DNA of 64,000 bases. Source: Alkalidesulfovibrio alkalitolerans DSM 16529 (GTDB taxonomy: Bacteria > Desulfobacterota > Desulfovibrionia > Desulfovibrionales > Desulfovibrionaceae). The notes under the pieces were generated by a model that worked only from the letters and a program-made list of their open reading frames with translations, was not told the DNA's origin and did not search any database. This document shows positions 46,230-52,917 of this stretch, in pieces (position 1 is the stretch's first letter; the number at the start of each line of letters is the position of its first letter). Position numbers and translations under genes: made by a program. The DNA lies in contig NZ_ATHI01000005.1 in the NCBI RefSeq assembly GCF_000422245.1, positions 124,001 to 188,000 on the forward strand. The letters are read 5' to 3'.

Positions 46230-46739
46230 ATGGGACGCCACAGAAAATGCCGCCGCATCGAGGGCCGCTACGACGTGAGCTTCTTCAAGCCCAGGGGAAT
46301 CCCCATGAGCGAGTTGACCGGCGTCTCGGTGCCCGTGGACGGCATCGAAGCCATGCGCCTCGTGGACGCCGAGGGCCTGAGCCAGGAGGAGGCCGCAGGC
46401 CGCATGGGCGTGTCCGCGCCCACGCTGTGCCGCATCCTGGCGGCGGCCCGCTCGACCGTGGCCAGGGCGCTTGCGGGCGGCATGGCTATCCGCATCGACG
46501 ACCCGCGCAAGGAGACCGGCTCCGAGGACGCTGGCCCATGCCAAACCGCCATGGCGGCGTTCGCGGGTGACATCCCCAACGGCCCCGGCGGAACATCCGT
46601 GGACGGCGAGACCCCCGCGAGCGAGAGTTCCGAAGCGGCTCGCCCGAATCCGGGCGGCTCAGGCCGGGGCTGCCGGGGAGCGGGAGGAGGCAGGGGCAAA
46701 CGCGGTTGCGGCAAAGGCTTTGGACACGGCCGGAAGTGA
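46230..46739 (+). CDS. DUF134 helix-turn-helix protein
   Basis: The 169-aa protein starts MGRHRKCRRIEGRYDVSFF, the DUF134 signature. A sigma-4-like helix-turn-helix follows (GLSQEEAAGRMGVSAPTLCRILAAARSTVARAL, about 48-80). The C-terminal third is Gly/Arg-rich and disordered (GRGCRGAGGGRGKRGCGKG). DUF134 genes accompany NifX-like and MinD-like genes in anaerobes and may regulate them. It heads the orp-like cluster. Confidence 0.85.
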   Translation: MGRHRKCRRIEGRYDVSFFKPRGIPMSELTGVSVPVDGIEAMRLVDAEGLSQEEAAGRMGVSAPTLCRILAAARSTVARALAGGMAIRIDDPRKETGSEDAGPCQTAMAAFAGDIPNGPGGTSVDGETPASESSEAARPNPGGSGRGCRGAGGGRGKRGCGKGFGHGRK

Positions 46740-46810
46740 TTTCAACATAACCCTGCAACGCCGCTGCGAGGCGGCCCACGGAGCGGACACGGTCCGCAAG
46801 GAGCAATGTC

Positions 46811-47200
46811 ATGAGACAAGGAAACATGGGACAAGGATTCGGACGCGGTGGCAAGAGACGCGGCAACATGGCCGGACAATGCCGGTTCGGCTCTCCCGTC
46901 TTCGGCGGCGCACAGGACGGCCGCCAGGACCAGGAGCAAGGCTTCGAGCGCGGACAAGGCCAGGGCTTCAAGCGGCGCGGCGTGTTTTCCGTGACGCCCG
47001 CCGCTTCCGACGGCCAGACGGACGCGGCTGGGCAGCCCGAGGTACCCGAATCCGTGAGCGCCACGCCACGGCAGACCGACCTACAAGGCGACCGTGACCC
47101 GACCAGCGAGGACCAGCCCGCTCCCGGCGCCTTCGGCCAAGGCGGGCGCTGCCGCATGCTGAGACGGCGCGACGGCTCCTGCCGGGGGCTTGGCCGCTGA
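46811..47200 (+). CDS. Small Gly/Arg/Gln-rich protein of unknown function
   Basis: The 129-aa frame begins MRQGNMGQGFGRGGKRRGN and ends GGRCRMLRRRDGSCRGLGR. It is low in complexity, with few hydrophobic residues and three Cys. AAGGAGC precedes the ATG, and the gene lies 71 bp after DUF134. Short Gly-rich proteins of this kind (DUF5320-like) are common beside NifX/MinD clusters, but I cannot assign a family firmly. Confidence 0.55.
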   Translation: MRQGNMGQGFGRGGKRRGNMAGQCRFGSPVFGGAQDGRQDQEQGFERGQGQGFKRRGVFSVTPAASDGQTDAAGQPEVPESVSATPRQTDLQGDRDPTSEDQPAPGAFGQGGRCRMLRRRDGSCRGLGR

Positions 47201-47233
47201 TCCCGCCACCGTCCCGCCGCCTTCGACAGACAC

Positions 47234-47259
47234 GGCCCCGGCCTCCAAAGACCGGGGCC
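47234..47259 (+). terminator. Hairpin after the Gly-rich gene
   Basis: GGCCCCGG and CCGGGGCC form an 8-bp stem with a 10-nt loop, followed after 5 bp by TTT. It may end the first part of the cluster. The rest of the 238-bp gap holds the next promoter. Confidence 0.4.
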
Positions 47260-47378
47260 ACGGCGTTTCCGATTCACCCCGCAACTTCCCCCACGAGGCT
47301 CCACGCACACGCACCGCCGTCGCTTTCCGCCCCGCCATGCGTCTCTAACTTTCTCCCGCATCATTTTCGCTCGGAAGG

Positions 47379-47407
47379 TTGACGCGCCCCGGCCCAGGCA
47401 TTATGCT
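47379..47407 (+). promoter_or_regulatory. Promoter of the DUF134-NifX operon
   Basis: TTGACG (47379-47384) and TATGCT (47402-47407) have the ideal 17-bp spacing, about 32 bp before the GTG start. Confidence 0.55.
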
Positions 47408-47417
47408 CATATGAGCA
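47404..47417 (+). promoter_or_regulatory. Perfect 14-bp palindrome overlapping the -10 box, likely operator
   Basis: TGCTCATATGAGCA is fully self-complementary and overlaps the -10 box and start region of the promoter. The sequence differs from the inverted repeat before the first DUF134 gene. Confidence 0.5.
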
Positions 47418-47438
47418 AAAAGGAGAAAGGGGGTCTTT

Positions 47439-48128
47439 GTGCCGCGCCCACCCATCTGCCGCCGTATCGCCATCAGCCCCAGGGCCACCTATTTCAAGCC
47501 CAGGGGCGTGCCCTTGCGGGAGTTGAGCGAAAGCTATCTGCCCGTGGAAGGCCTCGAAGCGCTCCGGCTCGCGGACCTGGAAAACCTGACCATGGAGCAG
47601 GCCGCCGCGCGCATGAACGTCTCGCGCCACACATTTGGCCGCATCCTGGCCAAGGCCAGACGCGCCGTGGCCGACGCCTTGGTCAATGCCCGGGCGCTGT
47701 ACATCGAGGGCGGCAAGTACACGGTCAGGCCCAACGACCGTGTGGCAGACGAACCACCAACAAAGGAGTCAGTCATGACCACAATCGCCGTCAGCGCCGA
47801 GGAACCCGGACTCGACGGCCCGGTCGATCCCCGTTTCGGCCGCGCCGCAGGCTTTGTGATCGTGGACATCGAAGCCGGAAGCGCGAGCTACGTGGACAAC
47901 GGCGCATCCCAGACCATGGCTCATGGCGCGGGCATCCAGGCTGCCGAAATCCTGGCCCGAAGCGGCGCGGGAGTCCTGCTCACTGGCGTTGTCGGCCCCA
48001 AGGCCTTCGATGCGCTCACGGCTGCGGGAATCAAGATCGGCCAAGACATGGGCGGCATGACCGTGGGCCAGGCCGTGCAGCGCTATCAGGCCGGGCAGGT
48101 CGTTTTTTCCGACCGGCCGGGCAAGTAG
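47439..48128 (+). CDS. DUF134 helix-turn-helix fused to a NifX/NifB-like domain
   Basis: The 229-aa protein joins a DUF134 domain (about 1-95: ATYFKPRGVPLRELSE and LTMEQAAARMNVSRHTFGRILAKARRAV) to a dinitrogenase-cofactor (NifX/NifB C-terminal) domain. The latter (about 115-225) shows DPRFGRAAGFVIVDIE and GAGVLLTGVVGPKAFDALTAAGIKI. The start is GTG at 47439 with AAAAGGAG upstream. The fusion suggests a regulator that reads the metal cofactor carried by its NifX-like domain; this is inference. It starts the operon with the two ATPases and NifX. Confidence 0.85.
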   Translation: MPRPPICRRIAISPRATYFKPRGVPLRELSESYLPVEGLEALRLADLENLTMEQAAARMNVSRHTFGRILAKARRAVADALVNARALYIEGGKYTVRPNDRVADEPPTKESVMTTIAVSAEEPGLDGPVDPRFGRAAGFVIVDIEAGSASYVDNGASQTMAHGAGIQAAEILARSGAGVLLTGVVGPKAFDALTAAGIKIGQDMGGMTVGQAVQRYQAGQVVFSDRPGK

Positions 48129-48132
48129 CGCC

Positions 48133-48999
48133 ATGATCGTCGCCATCGCCAGCGGCAAGGGGGGCACGGGCAAGACCACTGTCGCGGCCTCGCTCGCGGC
48201 CGTGTGGCCCCGGCCCGTGGTTGCCGTCGATCTCGACGTGGAGGAGCCCAACCTGGACCTCTTCCTTGCTCCCCGCATCGAAAGCATCGAGCACGCCTGG
48301 CTCGAAATTCCCGTGCCCGATCCGGTGCGCTGCACGCTCTACGGGGCCTGCACAGAGCTTTGCCAGTTCAAGGCCCTGGGCATCCTCGGCGGCAGGCTGG
48401 TCGTCTTTCCCGAGATGTGCCACGGCTGCGGCGGATGCCTGGGCATTTGCGAACATCAGGCCCTCTCGTCCGGCAAGCGCGAACTGGGCAGCGTGGAATC
48501 CGGCATGGCGGGCGATGCGCATTTCCTCATGGGCCGTTTGCGCGTGGGCGAGGCCATGAGTCCGCCCCTAATGCGCGAAGTACTGCGCCGTCTCTTTGCC
48601 CTGCTGGGCAAGGGGCCGTGCGACGCGATCATCGATGCGCCTCCGGGCGTGAGTTGCCCGGCCATGACCGCGGTGGCGGAAAGCGACTGCATCGTCCTCG
48701 TGGCCGAACCCACGCCTTTCGGATTTCACGACTTTGCCCTGGCCGTGGAGGCCTTCACGCCGCTTTGCAAGCCCATGGCCGTGGTCGTCAACCGCGCGGG
48801 GCTCGGCGACGACTCGGTGGAAAAACTCTGCCGCGACAAAGGGCTGCCCGTGCTGGCCCACATCCCCTTCGAGCGGGACATAGCGCAACGCTACTCCAGG
48901 GGAGAAGTCATCGCCCATGCCAGCGAGCGGCTCGGCGAAATCTTCGTCTCGCTGGCGGCGTCCATTCCGGCGCTCGCCGAGGAGCAATCCCATGCATGA
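48133..48999 (+). CDS. MinD-like P-loop ATPase with inserted ferredoxin domain (first copy)
   Basis: The 288-aa protein has the deviant Walker A of the MinD/Mrp family (IASGKGGTGKTTVAASLA) and DLDVEEPNLDLF. An inserted two-cluster ferredoxin region (about 62-110) follows, then IIDAPPG. The second cluster is complete (CHGCGGCLGIC). The first reads CTLYGACTELC, where Tyr stands at the second ligand position. Its partner overlaps it by 8 bp. Paired ATPases like these are part of the Desulfovibrio orange-protein complex, which is the best analogy. Confidence 0.88.
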   Translation: MIVAIASGKGGTGKTTVAASLAAVWPRPVVAVDLDVEEPNLDLFLAPRIESIEHAWLEIPVPDPVRCTLYGACTELCQFKALGILGGRLVVFPEMCHGCGGCLGICEHQALSSGKRELGSVESGMAGDAHFLMGRLRVGEAMSPPLMREVLRRLFALLGKGPCDAIIDAPPGVSCPAMTAVAESDCIVLVAEPTPFGFHDFALAVEAFTPLCKPMAVVVNRAGLGDDSVEKLCRDKGLPVLAHIPFERDIAQRYSRGEVIAHASERLGEIFVSLAASIPALAEEQSHA

Positions 49000-49909
49000 A
49001 ATCGTCGTGGTCAGCGGCAAGGGCGGCACCGGCAAGACGTCCATCCTCGCGGCCTTCGCCCACCTGGCCCCGAACAAGGTCGTTTGCGACCTGGATGTGG
49101 ACGCGCCGGACCTGCACATCCTCCTGGATCCCCAAATCAATCGGCGCGAAGATTTCATCTCCGGCAACGAAGCGCGCATCGACCCGGCCGCCTGCGAAAG
49201 CTGTGGCATCTGCGCCTCGGTCTGCCGTTTCAATGCCATCTCGCCCAAGGACGGCAAGTTCGTCATCGATCCCGTGCGCTGCGAGGGCTGCAAGGTCTGC
49301 GTGGTCTGGTGCCCCGAAGGGGCGGTGGAGTTTCCCGAGCGGCGTTGCGGCGAGTGGTATCGAAGCGAGACGCGCTTCGGTCCGATGATCCATGCCCGGC
49401 TCTTCCCCGGTTCGGAGAATTCCGGCCGCCTGGTCACGCTTTTGCGTCGCGAGGCTCGCGCCCTGGCCGAACAGCACGGCCTCGAACTCATCCTGTCCGA
49501 CGGCTCGCCGGGCATCGGGTGCCCGGTCATCAGTTCGCTTGGCGGCGCGAGCCTTGCCGTGGCCGTGACCGAGCCCACGCCCTCGGGAATCCACGACCTT
49601 GCGCGCGTGGCCGAACTCTGCGGCCACTTCCGGGTGCCCGTGGCCGTGATTGTCAACAAGCACGACCTCAATCCCGAACGTACCGCCGCCATCGAAAGTC
49701 TGTGCCGCGACAAGGGTTACATCCTGGCTGGAAAACTCCCCTTCGATCCGGCCATGACGAAGGCCATGCTCGAGCGCAAGGCCATAACCGAAATCCACGC
49801 TTCGCCCCTGGCCGGGACGCTGCGCGAGATATGGAACGCCATTGAGCGGGCCGCGCCGGGCGCGGATCGCGCGGGCGTTCACGAAACCACCAAAGGAGAA
49901 CTGGTGTGA
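48992..49909 (+). CDS. MinD-like P-loop ATPase with inserted ferredoxin domain (second copy)
   Basis: The 305-aa protein starts MHEIVVVSGKGGTGKTSILAA, has DLDVDAPDLHILL and two complete 4Fe-4S motifs (CESCGICASVC and CEGCKVCVVWC, about 65-110). LSDGSPGIGCPV takes the place of Walker B. It overlaps the first ATPase and the following NifX gene, so all are translationally linked. It probably forms a heterodimer with the first copy. A link to metal-cluster handling is inferred from context. Confidence 0.9.
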   Translation: MHEIVVVSGKGGTGKTSILAAFAHLAPNKVVCDLDVDAPDLHILLDPQINRREDFISGNEARIDPAACESCGICASVCRFNAISPKDGKFVIDPVRCEGCKVCVVWCPEGAVEFPERRCGEWYRSETRFGPMIHARLFPGSENSGRLVTLLRREARALAEQHGLELILSDGSPGIGCPVISSLGGASLAVAVTEPTPSGIHDLARVAELCGHFRVPVAVIVNKHDLNPERTAAIESLCRDKGYILAGKLPFDPAMTKAMLERKAITEIHASPLAGTLREIWNAIERAAPGADRAGVHETTKGELV

Positions 49910-50292
49910 GCACAACCCTGATCGCAATTCCATCGGAACAGCCCGGAGGGCTCCTCGCCCCCGTCGGGCAGCACTTCGGCCATTGCGAACTCTTCACCCT
50001 GGTCGAAGTAAAGAACGGCGAAGTGTCCGGCGTCACCACGCTGCCGAACATGCCGCACGAGCACGGCGGCTGCATGGCCCCGGTCAACTACCTGGCCCAG
50101 AACGGCGTGAACGCGCTCATCGCGGGCGGCATGGGCATGCGGCCGCTCATGGGCTTCTCGCAGGTCGGCATCGACGTCTTCCTGGGGGAAGTCGGACAGC
50201 CCGTCTCGCGGGCCGTGGAGGCGTTCCTCTCCGGTGGCCTGCGCCGCTTCTCGCCCGAGTTCACCTGCGGCGGCCAGGACTGCGGTTCCTGA
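49906..50292 (+). CDS. NifX/ORP-like cofactor-binding protein
   Basis: The 128-aa protein belongs to the NifX/NifB/NifY fold: VGQHFGHCELFTLVEVKNGE, then GVNALIAGGMGMRPLMGFSQVGIDVFLGE. It ends in a Cys-containing tail (FTCGGQDCG). An extra HEHGGCMAPVNYL stretch could bind metal. Small single-domain members include the Desulfovibrio orange protein, which carries a Mo-Cu cluster. The GTG start overlaps the ATPase stop. It is last in the operon, followed by two palindromic repeats. Confidence 0.85.
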   Translation: MSTTLIAIPSEQPGGLLAPVGQHFGHCELFTLVEVKNGEVSGVTTLPNMPHEHGGCMAPVNYLAQNGVNALIAGGMGMRPLMGFSQVGIDVFLGEVGQPVSRAVEAFLSGGLRRFSPEFTCGGQDCGS

Positions 50293-50344
50293 CGAAACTT
50301 CAGGAGGAGGCTCCGGCCTCCTCCTGACCTCCTCCGCCAGGGGG

Positions 50345-50468
50345 CAGGCCGTCCCAAAAGCACCGTCTGCTGCGTTGCCGCGAAAGCGCCGACCCCTCGC
50401 GTATGTCATATACGCGTCGGGCCCGGCGCTTTCTTGCGCCTTGCATCCGGCGCCTTTGGAACGACCTG
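50345..50468 (+). repeat. Dispersed palindromic repeat, type A (copy 4)
   Basis: Ends are CAGGCCGTCCCAAAAGC and, reversed, CAGGTCGTTCCAAAGG. Arms CGTCTGCTGCGTTGCCGCG and GCGCCTTGCATCCGG flank AAAGCGCCGACCC and GGGCCCGGCGCTTT. It lies 53 bp after the NifX stop in the 400-bp gap (50293-50692) before the convergent stress-protein gene. That gap holds only this and the next repeat. Confidence 0.88.
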
Positions 50469-50554
50469 CGAAACATCGGGATCCGGGGAAATCATCTCCC
50501 CGGGGGTGAGCCTCCGGCGGGATGCGGGGCAAAGCCCCGATTCGACAGTCCAGG

Positions 50555-50675
50555 CGAGGCGTCAAAAACCGCGAGGGCAAGGCGAGAGAGGCGGGCAAGG
50601 CCGACGCGTATTACAAATACGCGAGGATTTGCCCGGCTCGAAACAACGCAGCCATCGCGGATTTTTCACGCCTCG
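50555..50675 (+). repeat. Dispersed palindromic repeat, type B (full copy)
   Basis: Ends are CGAGGCGTCAAAAACCGCG and, reversed, CGAGGCGTGAAAAATCCGCG. Inside are GGCCGACGCGTATTAC and a near-complementary AAATACGCGAGG, the same centre as type A, but the arms differ. It is 86 bp from the type A copy. Confidence 0.85.
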
Positions 50676-50692
50676 GCGCAGGTGGTGCGTTT

Positions 50693-51556
50693 TCAGCGGC
50701 CCCCGGCAGAGCGGTTGAGGCTCAGGGTAGGACAGGCCGCGTTCTGCGAGACATAGGCCAGCACGGAATCTGCCTCAGGTTCGAAGACGCTGTTTTCGGC
50801 GCGGCGATGGGCCATGACGATCAGGTCCGCCTCCGTATCGAGGGCGTGCTCGACAATGGTTTGGCGGGGCTCCCCGGACGAGACGTCGAAGGCCTCGAAG
50901 GGGCGCCCGGCCACGTCTTTGGCGTAATGCGCGGCCAGGGTGCGCCGGATGTCGCCGACGGCCTCATCGGTCAGCGGCCGAGGCGACTCGACCACATGCA
51001 GGATGCGCAGCTTGGCCTCCAGCCCCTCGGCGAGCTCGGCCGCGTAACGCACTGCGTGATCCGATTCGCGCGAGAAGTCCGTGGCCGCGAGGATGCGAGA
51101 AAATCGAAGCGGCATACGGCCAAACGGCTTCGATACGACGAGCACCGGGCAACGCGCGCCCAGACAGAGACGGTTCAGCGTGTGCAGATGTCTGGCCCGG
51201 TCCTGAGAGAATGGCTTGCCCTCCTCCATATCCCAGCCCGCCACGATGAGGTCCGCGCCCATACGCCAGGCGAAGCGCTGCGCCTCCACTTCCGTGAAGC
51301 CGCAGGTCGTCTCCACGGCGCATCCGGTCCCGCCGCCCAGGCGCTCGCGGAAATACGCCTCCAGCACGGCCTTGCGCTCTTCCGCCTCCTCTGGCGGCGG
51401 CGTCCCGAAAAGCGTATCCCAGCAATGCCCGGCCTCGTGCAGCACACACAAGACGTACAACCTGGCCCGGCAGTGCGAGGCCAGGGCCACGGCCGCTTCG
51501 GACGCGTCCGCGCACATTCCCGACGGCGTGATCAAAAGCACTATACGCTGAAACAT
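50693..51556 (-). CDS. Tandem-domain universal stress protein
   Basis: The 287-aa protein has two Usp domains (about 1-145 and 150-285). The second is better conserved: FSRILAATDFSRESDHAVRYAAELAE, and near its end LIVMAHRRAENSVFEPEADSVLAYVSQNA followed by CPTLSL. The ATP-type G-x2-G-x9-G motif is not obvious in either half. It is the last of a three-gene minus-strand set with pocR- and nifX-like genes, 31 bp after the PocR gene. GGGAGGTGG precedes the ATG. Confidence 0.87.
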   Translation of the reverse strand: MFQRIVLLITPSGMCADASEAAVALASHCRARLYVLCVLHEAGHCWDTLFGTPPPEEAEERKAVLEAYFRERLGGGTGCAVETTCGFTEVEAQRFAWRMGADLIVAGWDMEEGKPFSQDRARHLHTLNRLCLGARCPVLVVSKPFGRMPLRFSRILAATDFSRESDHAVRYAAELAEGLEAKLRILHVVESPRPLTDEAVGDIRRTLAAHYAKDVAGRPFEAFDVSSGEPRQTIVEHALDTEADLIVMAHRRAENSVFEPEADSVLAYVSQNAACPTLSLNRSAGGR

Positions 51557-51587
51557 GCTCCACCTCCCTCGCCTTGCGAGGCGCTCT

Positions 51588-52091
51588 TCAGGCAGCTCCG
51601 CTGGTCATCCGAGACACTTGGTCCCGCGCCAAGGCGACCGCCTCGGCCAATTCATCGTCTGTGATGGGACGGCAATCCTGAGCCAGGATCCCGATCTTTT
51701 CGCCGGAAAGGCCGTTCGCCGACGCAATGCACAGCGTGTCCACCTCTCCCGAGGCGGGCAGTCGGCCACATCCTCCCACGACACCCAGAAAATCCCCATT
51801 CACCTTCACAGGCACGCAGAATTTGCAAAGCCCCGCGTCGCACTCGCCCGAAACGGGCAAGCCCGTTTCCCTGGCCTGGCGCATGAAATGACCGTTGGCC
51901 ACGGCGCAAATAGCACTGGCCGAGGCGGGGTTGTCCTTGATGACAGGACACAAGGAATTGCCCCAATTGACAAAGGTCGTCACCCTTGCTCCATTCGCGT
52001 CGAAGGCTGCGGCGTTCATGCCGTAGCGCTCATGAAGCAGCTTTTCCAGCCGCAGCAGGTCGGCCCCGAAGCGTTCGCGCAGCATATCCAT
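51588..52091 (-). CDS. PocR-type sensory domain protein
   Basis: The 167-aa protein is a free-standing PocR domain. It has LRLEKLLHERYGMNAAAFDANGAR, then NSLCPVIKDNP and the conserved Cys cluster with ECDAGLCKFCVPVKVNGDFLG and VVGGCGRLP. PocR domains bind small ligands and usually sit on regulators or kinases; alone it may act as an adaptor. The ATG at 52089-52091 follows GGAGGG; an ATG four codons earlier overlaps that site. Confidence 0.8.
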   Translation of the reverse strand: MDMLRERFGADLLRLEKLLHERYGMNAAAFDANGARVTTFVNWGNSLCPVIKDNPASASAICAVANGHFMRQARETGLPVSGECDAGLCKFCVPVKVNGDFLGVVGGCGRLPASGEVDTLCIASANGLSGEKIGILAQDCRPITDDELAEAVALARDQVSRMTSGAA

Positions 52092-52144
52092 GAAACCCTC
52101 CATGTTCCGTTGCAGCGTTCAATATGAAAAGAGATACCGAGGCG

Positions 52145-52606
52145 TCAGGCGCAGGCTCTCGGAGCTTGGCCGGGCGGAGCGATGCTCCTTTGCATGGCCG
52201 CGCGGCGCGGCGGCGACGCGGTGAAACCTTTTAAGATCGACGGAGGTTCGTAAGCGCAGCCGGGCAGGACCAGTCGCGAGAGATCGCCCATCGAAAGCGC
52301 GCAGAGCACGTCCATGACCTGCCCGCCGACCCAGGGCATGACCGCCACCCCGGCCCCGGAAAGAAGCCGCGCAAGACTCGGGCACAAGCCTCCGCAAACC
52401 AAGAGGTCCGTCCGGGCCGCGCACAGGATGCGCACTACCTCCTCGGCCGCGTCGCCGTCCTGCACGTCCATGTCGCTCGCCTCGGGCCGAGGCGCGAACC
52501 CCCGCGCCTCGAAGACGCCCCTGACGGCCTCGAAAAACCTGAATTCGGCGGCATTCTCGAGCAGCACGGCGATCCGGTCCCGATATGTGGCCAGGCACAC
52601 GCGCAT
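52145..52606 (-). CDS. NifX-like dinitrogenase-cofactor domain protein
   Basis: The 153-aa protein starts MRVCLATYRDRIAVLLENAAEF and contains TDLLVCGGLCPSLARLLSGAGVAV and PWVGGQVMDVL, the NifX/NifB C-terminal domain pattern with Cys in the ligand loop. The tail is basic and unstructured. It is the third NifX-type domain in a 5-kb stretch. It is first of the minus-strand nifX-pocR-usp set and has a sigma-54-like site about 100 bp upstream. Confidence 0.75.
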   Translation of the reverse strand: MRVCLATYRDRIAVLLENAAEFRFFEAVRGVFEARGFAPRPEASDMDVQDGDAAEEVVRILCAARTDLLVCGGLCPSLARLLSGAGVAVMPWVGGQVMDVLCALSMGDLSRLVLPGCAYEPPSILKGFTASPPRRAAMQRSIAPPGQAPRACA

Positions 52607-52705
52607 CGGCCATTCTCCCGCGCGTTCGGGCCAAAACCACCGCCCTTGAACGCCTCCGCGCAGGTCATTCAGGGCCGTGGCTACCCTCCGCGACGTCGAT
52701 GCTTG

Positions 52706-52725
52706 AGCATGGCTCGTGCCATGCT
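52706..52725. promoter_or_regulatory. Inverted repeat with sigma-54-like -24/-12 pattern on both strands
   Basis: AGCATGGC-TCGT-GCCATGCT is a perfect 8-bp inverted repeat. Read on the minus strand it contains TGGCAC-GAGCC-ATGC (52707-52721), near consensus for sigma-54, pointing to the NifX-like gene. On the plus strand TGGCTC-GTGCC-ATGC points to hypF. It may instead be a plain operator. The rest of the 311-bp divergent gap (52607-52917) shows nothing else. Confidence 0.4.
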
Positions 52726-52917
52726 GGAATCGTATTCAATACCGATTGGTTATGGGTGTTGGCGAGCGTCGCGCCACAGGCCGCGGGCGGTGGAAAACGC
52801 GCTGCCCCCATACCGCGGCGGGCGCGTTTCTCGCCCGCAAGCCGCCCCGGACGCGGTCGCATGGTGAACATTGACGCAGGGACGCTCTTGGGGCCAAAAG
52901 AATCTCTGGAACCACAC

